Positions 1-5,440 of a stretch of 5,440 bases of DNA are shown piece after piece (the stretch's first letter is position 1; each line of letters opens with the position of its first letter). The notes under the pieces were generated by a model. That model worked only from the letters and a program-made list of their open reading frames with translations, did not search any database and was not told the origin of the DNA. The translations under genes were made by a program, and so were the position numbers. This stretch comes from Pseudomonadota bacterium (GTDB lineage: Bacteria > Pseudomonadota > Gammaproteobacteria > Burkholderiales > Sulfuriferulaceae), in assembly GCA_021794855.1 (NCBI GenBank), contig JAJYPZ010000103.1, forward strand, positions 1 to 5,440. Direction: 5' to 3'.

Positions 1-183
1 GATGCGCATATTTATTCCAATCATATGGATCAGGCGGCACTTCAATTGACGCGCGAACCGCGGCCGTTGCCGACTATGCGGATCAATCCGCAGGTACGGG
101 ATTTATTTGCGTTCAAATTCGACGATTTCGAATTGGTGGATTACGATCCTTATCCGGCTATTAAAGCGCCGGTTGCGGTGTGA
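1..183 (+). CDS. thyA: Thymidylate synthase, C-terminal 60 residues (5' end outside window)
   Basis: Thymidylate synthase converts dUMP to dTMP in the cytoplasm, using 5,10-methylenetetrahydrofolate as both carbon donor and reductant. Frame 1 is open from the first base to TGA at 181-183. The visible part begins DAHIYSNHM, the conserved segment whose His and Tyr contact the deoxyribose of dUMP in the E. coli enzyme. It continues with [10 protein letters not shown], then an F-D-D-F-E stretch and [13 protein letters not shown]. The KAPVA-[IV] end is a family hallmark, because the C-terminal carboxylate closes over the active site; here the last residue is Val, where E. coli has Ile. E. coli ThyA has 264 residues, so about 200 residues and the catalytic Cys lie upstream of the window. 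The gene ends 71 bases before the response regulator, with no clear terminator between them. The family call is very secure. Confidence 0.96.
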   Translation, partial: DAHIYSNHMDQAALQLTREPRPLPTMRINPQVRDLFAFKFDDFELVDYDPYPAIKAPVAV

Positions 184-216
184 ACGGACTGTGACCGGAT
201 TCTGATTGAAACGGCT

Positions 217-246
217 TCGTCAACGATATCAAAGCTTAATTATAAA
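217..246 (+). promoter_or_regulatory. Weak candidate sigma70 promoter ahead of the response regulator
   Basis: In the thyA/response-regulator gap there is TCGTCA (217-222, 4 of 6 matches to TTGACA), an 18-base spacer, and TATAAA (241-246, 5 of 6 matches to TATAAT). The region just before the ATG is markedly AT-rich compared with the genes on either side. A promoter here would start transcription at about 253, almost on the ATG at 255, implying a leaderless or near-leaderless message; this would fit the absence of a Shine-Dalgarno sequence. The match is poor and could be chance. Read-through from thyA is an equal alternative. Confidence 0.15.
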
Positions 247-254
247 AAAATATC

Positions 255-1889
255 ATGAACGATTTCAGTAAAAAAAGAGCACTAATAATCGATGACAGCC
301 CGGCTATGTGTTCGTCGTTGCGGATGACATTGAACAATTTCGGCATTACCCGCTGTGAAACGTCGAATTCCGCCAATGAAGCGATTTTCCGGATACGGCA
401 ACGCGAATTCGACATTATCGTCTGCGATTATTGTCTGGGGGAAGGTAGCGACGGACAGCAAATACTGGAACAATTGAGGCGGAGCGCCATGATTGCGCAG
501 TCTGTCGTGTTTCTGATGGTGACTGCCGAACGCGATTATGAAAAGGTGGTGTCGTGCGCCGAATTTGCGCCGGACGACTATTTGCTGAAACCGTTTACCG
601 CAGAAACCATCTGCGTACGGTTGGAGCGTATTTTTGAAAAAAAACTGCAATTCGCCCAGTTATATCAGCTGATTGCAGACGGTAAAGCAGAACAGGCTTT
701 GGCCGAGTGCGACCGTATGCTGACACTTAAAAGTAAATTCGCCATGGATCTGATCCGGATGAAGGGCGAATTGCTGATCGCTTTAAACCGGCCTGATGCG
801 GCTAAAAAATTATATGAAGAAATTATTGCTGCACGCGCTATCCCCTGGGCCCGCCTGGGTCTGGCCAAGACCTTGAATCTGGTCGGGGATTCCGGGGCCG
901 CCATCGAAACGCTGGAAGGGGTAATCGGCGAAACGCCGCATTATCTGGAAGCTTACGATACGCTGGCCAAAACGCATGAAATCCAGGGCAATCTTCAACT
1001 GGCGCAGGAAGTTCTGGAAAAGGCGGTGGCGGTATCTCCGCAAAGTCTGCTCCGGCAAAGCGCGATGGGAGAAATTGCGTATCGCAACGGCGATCTGGAC
1101 AAAGCCGCTAAAGCATTCGGTACCGTTGTCGATAAGGGAAAATATTCGTATTTTCGCAATCATAAAGATTTCATCAATTTGAGCCGGGTGTTGATGGAGG
1201 ACGGCAAACACGACACCGCGCTCTGCACGATTGCGGATGCGCGCAAGAATTTCGACAGTACACCAGAACTGGATCTGGCGAGTTCGGTAATGGAAAGTCT
1301 TATTCATCATGCGAGCAAGGAAACGGCGCAATCCGGACAGGCGCTGTCCCGTGCGCTGGAAATTAAAGCGCAGCACGGCTTGAGTCTGGCGGACGGCATA
1401 GCGGTCGATCTCGCCAAAGTGTGCTTTTTGAACGGCAAGGAAGAGGAAGCGCGCGAGCTGATCAAGGATATGATCAGTAACTTTTACGAAGATGAAAAAA
1501 TTCAGTCGGCTGTGCGTGGTATGCTCGACGATATCGGCCGTTCCGACGAGAGCCAAGCACTGATTGAAAACAGCATCGACGGAGTCATCAAATTAAATAA
1601 TGAAGGAGTGATGCGCGCCAAAAACGGTGATCTGGCCGGATCGGTCGAATTGTTGGTTACCGCTTCGAAGCGCATGCCGCAAAATGTTCAGGTCGCCTTG
1701 AATGCAGCTCAGGCATTGATCGTTGAAAGCGATCGCAACGGCTGGAATGACGAAAATATGCGTTTGGCGGCACAATTACTGGCCAATCATGCGGTGCAGC
1801 ATGGCGGCCTGGAAAAATTCAAGAAAATCAGTATATTGCATAAGGATATACGGCTTAAATACGGAATTGCCGGCAATGAAACCAAGTGA
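255..1889 (+). CDS. Response regulator: receiver domain fused to a TPR helical region, 544 aa
   Basis: This is a cytoplasmic two-component response regulator. Residues 8 to about 125 form a CheY-like receiver: the acidic pair D13-D14, phosphoacceptor D58 at the end of the third strand (IIVCDY), T90 in MVTAE, and K112-P113 in LLKPF. All five key positions are present, so it should be phosphorylatable. From about residue 133 it is helical with TPR character, clearest at 198-229, 230-263 (Y-x-x-L-A-x-x-x-x-x-x-G-N, then A-x-x-x-x-x-x-A-V-x-x-x-P) and 264-296. A further TPR-like unit lies at about 447-480, and the part between is more degenerate. No helix-turn-helix, GGDEF, EAL or HD-GYP signature was seen, so output is probably by protein-protein contact. 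The receiver-plus-TPR layout resembles Vibrio cholerae VieB, but orthology is not claimed. The ATG at 255 keeps strand 1 of the receiver intact, whereas the next Met (M18) would delete D13-D14. There is no clear Shine-Dalgarno, only an A-rich stretch. Its 3' end overlaps the kinase gene by 14 bases. Confidence 0.93.
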   Translation: MNDFSKKRALIIDDSPAMCSSLRMTLNNFGITRCETSNSANEAIFRIRQREFDIIVCDYCLGEGSDGQQILEQLRRSAMIAQSVVFLMVTAERDYEKVVSCAEFAPDDYLLKPFTAETICVRLERIFEKKLQFAQLYQLIADGKAEQALAECDRMLTLKSKFAMDLIRMKGELLIALNRPDAAKKLYEEIIAARAIPWARLGLAKTLNLVGDSGAAIETLEGVIGETPHYLEAYDTLAKTHEIQGNLQLAQEVLEKAVAVSPQSLLRQSAMGEIAYRNGDLDKAAKAFGTVVDKGKYSYFRNHKDFINLSRVLMEDGKHDTALCTIADARKNFDSTPELDLASSVMESLIHHASKETAQSGQALSRALEIKAQHGLSLADGIAVDLAKVCFLNGKEEEARELIKDMISNFYEDEKIQSAVRGMLDDIGRSDESQALIENSIDGVIKLNNEGVMRAKNGDLAGSVELLVTASKRMPQNVQVALNAAQALIVESDRNGWNDENMRLAAQLLANHAVQHGGLEKFKKISILHKDIRLKYGIAGNETK

Positions 1890-2541
1890 GCCGGGAACGA
1901 TCGATTTAAAAGTGCTGCTGGCGTCGAATATTCATGAAATAAAAAATTTGCTGTTGCAGCTCATGTTGCGTCTCGATGCCATGAATTCTGCTTCGGCCGA
2001 CGTAATCGACGCGCGCCGGTTGTGTCGTCGCGTCAACGATCGCATGGTTCAAATGCTGCTGCTGTATGAAATACAGACCGACAAGCTGCAACTCAATCTG
2101 ATCGCGCATAATCCCGCCGATTTCATCGATGATTTCGTCCGGGAAGCGACAGCGCTGGCTGGCGGCCGTTTTATAATCGAACGCCGCGCAGATGCAATGC
2201 CGGATTACTGGTTTTTTGACCGTGAGCTGCTGGAAATGGCAATGCTCAATGCGGTGCATAATGCTTTGCGCTACGCGCGGCAGCGCATAGTTATCGGTGC
2301 TGGCGGCACGGAAAACAGCTTGGTACTGAGCGTCGAAGACGATGGCACAGGCTATCCGCCACCGGTTTTGGAACAAACGCTGGCAATGGGGGTGCTAAAA
2401 TCGGATTCCGGAACTGGTATGGGCTTGTTTTTTGCCCGTATGATTGCGGAAGCGCATAAGAATAAAGACCGGCGCGGCGCTTTAATATTGCATAATAAAG
2501 AGGGCGATTCAGGTGCTGTGTTTACCTTGCGATTGCCCTGA
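1876..2541 (+). CDS. Sensorless cytoplasmic histidine kinase (DHp plus HATPase), 221 aa
   Basis: A minimal histidine kinase, likely partner of the regulator just upstream. The H-box lies near the N-terminus: H20-E21-I22-K23-N24 within SNIHEIKNLLLQLMLRLD. In HisKA kinases the acidic residue after His supports phosphotransfer and the Asn/Thr four residues on supports phosphatase activity; both are present. The Pro usual after Asn (HE-[IL]-[KR]-N-P-L) is replaced by Leu. The ATPase domain has an N-box at about 120-134 (N125, N129), a G1 box D155-D156-G157-T158-G159, and a G2 box G179-T180-G181-M182-G183-L184. No transmembrane segment, PAS, GAF or HAMP region precedes the H-box, so input must come from a partner or small ligand. 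The ATG at 1876 was chosen because it gives a 14-base overlap with the regulator's end and leaves a compact DHp start. The same frame is open from an ATG at 1723, but those 51 codons lie inside the regulator gene and look like shadow sequence. Upstream GGA (1863-1865) is a weak ribosome site. Confidence 0.88.
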   Translation: MKPSEPGTIDLKVLLASNIHEIKNLLLQLMLRLDAMNSASADVIDARRLCRRVNDRMVQMLLLYEIQTDKLQLNLIAHNPADFIDDFVREATALAGGRFIIERRADAMPDYWFFDRELLEMAMLNAVHNALRYARQRIVIGAGGTENSLVLSVEDDGTGYPPPVLEQTLAMGVLKSDSGTGMGLFFARMIAEAHKNKDRRGALILHNKEGDSGAVFTLRLP

Positions 2542-2576
2542 TGACTTAATGGATTTTACCCTGGCAGACTACAGAA

Positions 2577-3752
2577 ATGAATTTACACGAATATCAAGCT
2601 AAACAATTATTACGCGAATTCGGTCTTGATACGCCGCGCGGAATTGTGGTGGAGGATCCGGCGCACGCTGAACTCGCCGCGACCGGCTATCTGGGCGGCG
2701 ATGCCTGGGTCGTCAAAGCCCAGATCCATTCCGGCGGTCGCGGCAAAGCGGGCGGTGTCCGTCTGGTCGACTCGATCGAGGCCTTGCGCGCTGCGGCTGC
2801 CGATTTGCTGGGCACGCAACTGGTGACGCATCAAAATGCTCCGGAAGGACAGCGCGTCGGACAATTGCTCGTAGAAGAGAGCCTCGAAATCGCGCGCGAA
2901 CTGTATTTGAGCCTATTGCTCGACCGCGATGCCGAACGCGTTGTGGTAATCGCTTCCGGCATGGGCGGCATGGAAATCGAAGACGTAGCGCAAACTCGCC
3001 CTGACCGGATATTACGCGAAAGCTGCGACCCGGTTTTAGGTTTGCAACCGTTCCAGTGCAGGAACCTGGCATTCGGACTGGATCTCCCATCTGCTTTGAT
3101 GAGCGATTTTAATCGCATGTTGCTGGCATTATACGAGCTTTTCGTCCAATCCGATTTAAGCTTGCTGGAAATTAATCCGCTCGTGATCACGGCCCATAAC
3201 CGTATCGTCGCGCTGGATTGCAAAATGGTGATAGACGATAATGCATTGGGCAGACAAAAAAAATTGCTGGAAATGCGCGACGATACCCAGATCGACAGCA
3301 AAGAGTTAGCTGCGCAACAAGCCGGATTAAGCTATATCGCGCTGGAAGGTGAGATCGGGTGCCTGGTGAACGGCGCGGGACTGGCGATGGCGACCATGGA
3401 TCTGATCAAGCTGCAGGGCGGCAAACCGGCCAACTTCCTCGACGTCGGCGGCGGCGCGACCGCCGAGACAGTCGCCAGCGCTTTGAAAATCATCCTCTCC
3501 GACACTCAGGTTCGCGCAGTGCTGGTAAATATATTCGGCGGCATTATGCGCTGCGATATTATTGCCGAAGGGATTATTGCCGCGATAAGGGAAGTGGGCG
3601 TACAAGTTCCGGTTATCGTCCGGCTGGAAGGAACCAACGTGGATCTCGGAAAACAAATACTGGCCGCCAGCGGTCTGGATGTCATTACGGCCGACGATTT
3701 GACCGCTGCGGCGCGATTTGCCGTCGCCGCAGTTCAAGGTGCAACAGCATGA
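2577..3752 (+). CDS. sucC: Succinyl-CoA synthetase (ADP-forming) beta subunit, 391 aa
   Basis: This is the nucleotide-binding beta subunit of succinyl-CoA synthetase. With SucD it interconverts succinyl-CoA + Pi + NDP and succinate + CoA + NTP in the TCA cycle. It begins [12 protein letters not shown], as in E. coli SucC (388 aa), so start and length fit. The N-terminal ATP-grasp half has [33 protein letters not shown] and LEINPLV, whose Asn, with the Asp of the following LDCKM, matches the E. coli Mg-nucleotide ligands. The C-terminal CoA-ligase half has [47 protein letters not shown] and [15 protein letters not shown]. By eye the N-terminal half is less like E. coli than the C-terminal half. 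The NIFGGI-x-RCD motif favours succinate-type SucC over the malate thiokinase subunit MtkA, which I recall having NIFAGINRCD. It starts 35 bases after the kinase gene with only a weak ribosome site (CAGA), and its stop overlaps the sucD start as ATGA. Confidence 0.97.
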   Translation: MNLHEYQAKQLLREFGLDTPRGIVVEDPAHAELAATGYLGGDAWVVKAQIHSGGRGKAGGVRLVDSIEALRAAAADLLGTQLVTHQNAPEGQRVGQLLVEESLEIARELYLSLLLDRDAERVVVIASGMGGMEIEDVAQTRPDRILRESCDPVLGLQPFQCRNLAFGLDLPSALMSDFNRMLLALYELFVQSDLSLLEINPLVITAHNRIVALDCKMVIDDNALGRQKKLLEMRDDTQIDSKELAAQQAGLSYIALEGEIGCLVNGAGLAMATMDLIKLQGGKPANFLDVGGGATAETVASALKIILSDTQVRAVLVNIFGGIMRCDIIAEGIIAAIREVGVQVPVIVRLEGTNVDLGKQILAASGLDVITADDLTAAARFAVAAVQGATA

Positions 3753-4621
3753 GCATATTGGTCGATAGCAATACTAAAGTCATTTGCCAGGGTTTTACCG
3801 GCAAGCAGGGAACGTTTCATTCGGGACAAGCGATCGCTTACGGCACGAAAATGGTGGGAGGCGTGACCCCCGGTAAAGGCGGCCAGCGTCATCTCGATCT
3901 GCCCGTATTCAATACGGTACGCGCAGCGGTGCGGGAAACAGCCGCGGATGCCAGCGTTATTTATGTGCCGGCCAATTATGCGGCGGATTCGATCATGGAA
4001 GCAGCCGACGCAGGCATCGGCCTGATCGTGTGCATTACCGAAGGCATCCCGGTGCGCGACATGCTCAATGTCAAGGCCGCAATACGCGCAAACGGAGCAA
4101 AACTGGTCGGGCCCAATTGTCCCGGCGTCATCACGCCCGATGCCTGCAAAATCGGTATCATGCCCGGATTTATCCATCATCGCGGTAAAATCGGCATCGT
4201 TTCGCGCTCCGGTACGCTGACGTATGAAGCCGTGTTTCAAACTACCCGCCTCGGCCTGGGGCAAAGTACCTGTGTAGGAATAGGCGGCGATCCGATCAAG
4301 GGCATGGATTTTATCGATTGCCTGGCGCTGTTCGAAGCCGATCCGGAAACCTCGGCGATCATTCTGGTCGGAGAAATCGGTGGTACCCGCGAAGAAGAGG
4401 CAGCCGATTATATCAAGCAGCACGTCACCAAGCCTGTCGCGGCCTACATTGCCGGACAAACGGCGCCTAAAGGCAAGCGCATGGGCCACGCCGGCGCCAT
4501 CATTGCCGCCGGCAACGGGTCGGCGGACATGAAAATCCGCGCATTAGCCAATGCTGGAGTGAGTATTGCGGAATCACCAGCCGACATGGGGCTTACCGTA
4601 CAGCAGGCGATGCGCTCATGA
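3749..4621 (+). CDS. sucD: Succinyl-CoA synthetase alpha subunit, 290 aa
   Basis: The alpha subunit binds CoA and carries the phosphohistidine intermediate of succinyl-CoA synthetase; it pairs with SucC. The sequence closely follows E. coli SucD (289 aa): [18 protein letters not shown] (Rossmann-type CoA-binding start), [61 protein letters not shown] and [13 protein letters not shown]. The active-site His is H247 (counting Met) in [13 protein letters not shown], so the protein should be catalytically competent. The ATG at 3749 overlaps the sucC stop as ATGA, and AAGGT at 3736-3740 is a fair Shine-Dalgarno about 8 bases upstream. The same frame stays open back to 3359 inside sucC, but the upstream part has no SucD similarity and is not coding. 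The overlap implies translational coupling, suiting subunits made in equal amounts. [10 protein letters not shown] and CQGFTG match SucD rather than MtkB of malate thiokinase. Confidence 0.98.
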   Translation: MSILVDSNTKVICQGFTGKQGTFHSGQAIAYGTKMVGGVTPGKGGQRHLDLPVFNTVRAAVRETAADASVIYVPANYAADSIMEAADAGIGLIVCITEGIPVRDMLNVKAAIRANGAKLVGPNCPGVITPDACKIGIMPGFIHHRGKIGIVSRSGTLTYEAVFQTTRLGLGQSTCVGIGGDPIKGMDFIDCLALFEADPETSAIILVGEIGGTREEEAADYIKQHVTKPVAAYIAGQTAPKGKRMGHAGAIIAAGNGSADMKIRALANAGVSIAESPADMGLTVQQAMRS

Positions 4622-5440
4622 AAATTGCGCTGGCGCAACTGAATGCAACGGTCGGCGATATTGCCGGCAATACGGCGAAGATAGCCGAAGCGGTCGAACA
4701 GGCAAGGCTGGCCGGTGCGCAGATCCTGATTACGCCGGAATTGATGCTTTCCGGCTATCCGCCCGAAGACCTCTTGTTTCGCGACGATTTCAACACGCAG
4801 ATCGAGCATGCGCTGGCTCACCTTTGTACGCTGTCGCAGGGGATAACTCTGGTGATCGGACATCCGCAACGGCAGCAGAGCCATCGTTACAATGCGGCGA
4901 GCGTGTTCCGCGATGGGGTGCCGCTGGCAACGTATCATAAATACAGTCTGCCCAATCATACTGTATTCGATGAAGTACGCTATTTTTCGTCGGGTACGGA
5001 GGCGTGCGTTTTCGAGCAGGACGGGGTTCGCTTCGGGGTCAATATCTGCGCCGACGTGTGGCATGAAGAAGCACCGGGCCGGGCCGCACAAGCCGGGGCG
5101 GACGTATTGCTGGTGCTCAATGCATCGCCCTATCATATCGGCAAGCTCGAAGAGCGGTATGCCGAAATAAGCGAGCGGATAAAAGAGACCGGCATGTCGG
5201 TCGCGTATTGCAATCTGGTCGGCGGCCAGGATGAATTGCTGTTCGACGGCGGTTCGTTTGCAATGAATAAGAAGGGAGAAGTCACCCATCAGTTTCCGTG
5301 CTTTGATGTCGGGCTGTATTTTGTGGAACTCGATGGCAGGGATATCGCCAAAGGGCTGACTAGTCCCCCGGTAACTGTCGAATCGAGCGTTTATCGGGCG
5401 CTCGTGCTCGGGTTACGCGATTATGTGGAAAAAAACCGCT
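4618..5440 (+). CDS. nadE: Glutamine-dependent NAD+ synthetase, N-terminal 274 residues (3' end outside window)
   Basis: The enzyme amidates nicotinic acid adenine dinucleotide to NAD+ using ATP and glutamine, the last step of NAD synthesis. The visible part is the nitrilase-fold glutaminase domain that supplies ammonia. It starts [18 protein letters not shown] and has the Glu-Lys-Cys triad: E41 in [18 protein letters not shown]108 in YHKYSLPNH followed by TVFDEVRYF, and C144 in [10 protein letters not shown]. Further family motifs are [14 protein letters not shown] and [16 protein letters not shown]. At about 255-274, [16 protein letters not shown] is the typical linker into the C-terminal ATP-pyrophosphatase synthetase domain, which lies beyond the window; the family usually has about 540 residues. 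Two positions vary from the commonest pattern: CADVW (often CEDxW) and LPNH (often LPNY). The ATG at 4618 overlaps the sucD stop as ATGA, with AGG at 4605-4607 as a weak ribosome site. The frame is open to the last base. Confidence 0.96.
   Translation, partial: MKIALAQLNATVGDIAGNTAKIAEAVEQARLAGAQILITPELMLSGYPPEDLLFRDDFNTQIEHALAHLCTLSQGITLVIGHPQRQQSHRYNAASVFRDGVPLATYHKYSLPNHTVFDEVRYFSSGTEACVFEQDGVRFGVNICADVWHEEAPGRAAQAGADVLLVLNASPYHIGKLEERYAEISERIKETGMSVAYCNLVGGQDELLFDGGSFAMNKKGEVTHQFPCFDVGLYFVELDGRDIAKGLTSPPVTVESSVYRALVLGLRDYVEKNR

Noticed and set aside
184..254. Rho-independent terminator after thyA
   Set aside because: The only hairpin found is a 3-base stem (ACG/CGT at 211-220) with no T-run after it.
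810..1556. Minus-strand open frame of 248 codons opposite the TPR region
   Set aside because: It is antisense to a well-supported gene, its composition is rich in Phe, Arg and Gln, and it has no domain motif.
1723..1875. Upstream ATG giving the kinase 51 extra N-terminal residues
   Set aside because: This stretch lies inside the response-regulator gene. Its translation is rich in Trp, Arg and Cys and resembles no sensor or dimerisation region. ATG 1876 gives a usual short overlap.
2520..2576. Separate promoter directly ahead of sucC
   Set aside because: TTGCGA (2527-2532) is a possible -35, but no -10-like hexamer lies 16-18 bases downstream. TTAATG at 2546 leaves a 13-base spacer, which is too short.
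3359..3748. In-frame open extension of sucD back into sucC
   Set aside because: The translation is Arg- and Gly-rich shadow sequence over the conserved C-terminal half of sucC, while SucD similarity begins exactly at the ATG at 3749.
3734..4489. Minus-strand open frame of 251 codons opposite sucD
   Set aside because: It is entirely antisense to sucD, with shadow-like composition and no recognisable motif.
2577..4621. Malate thiokinase (mtkA-mtkB) instead of succinyl-CoA synthetase
   Set aside because: Some SucC segments look MtkA-like, but NIFGGI-x-RCD in the beta subunit and CQGFTG and [10 protein letters not shown] in the alpha subunit follow the E. coli SucC/SucD pattern.
4444..5289. Minus-strand open frame of 281 codons opposite sucD/nadE
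   Set aside because: It lies antisense to two strongly conserved genes, and its His-, Arg- and Cys-rich translation resembles no family I know. It is explained by codon bias on the + strand.

Overview
The window reads as ordinary proteobacterial chromosome of moderate GC, densely coded with every gene on the + strand. SucC and SucD align by eye with the E. coli proteins over their whole length, which points to Gammaproteobacteria, with Betaproteobacteria still possible. From memory, some Gammaproteobacteria (Xylella and Xanthomonas, possibly methylotrophs) have a two-component pair followed by sucC-sucD and a glutamine-dependent NAD synthetase. This was not checked, and the species cannot be named from the sequence.

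Layout: (1) 1-183 is the last 60 codons of thymidylate synthase (thyA). (2) 184-254 is a 71-base gap with no convincing terminator and only a weak promoter candidate. (3) 255-1889 encodes a 544-residue response regulator with an N-terminal receiver domain and a long tetratricopeptide (TPR) helical region in place of a DNA-binding domain. (4) 1876-2541, overlapping it by 14 bases, encodes a 221-residue histidine kinase reduced to its phosphoacceptor helix and ATPase domain, with no sensor domain or membrane segment. (5) After 35 bases, 2577-3752 is sucC and 3749-4621 is sucD, the two subunits of succinyl-CoA synthetase. (6) From 4618 to the window edge runs the glutaminase half of a glutamine-dependent NAD+ synthetase (nadE), cut off by the window.

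The last three genes are joined by 4-base ATGA overlaps, and the two signalling genes by a 14-base overlap, so 255-5440 is probably one transcription unit or two closely linked ones. Succinyl-CoA synthetase carries out the substrate-level phosphorylation step of the TCA cycle, and NAD synthetase makes the cofactor that the TCA dehydrogenases use.

The signalling pair is the least understood part. It has a kinase without its own sensor and a regulator that probably works through protein contacts. Its position ahead of sucCD-nadE suggests, but does not show, a link to central metabolism. No RNA genes, mobile elements, CRISPR arrays or substantial repeats were seen.
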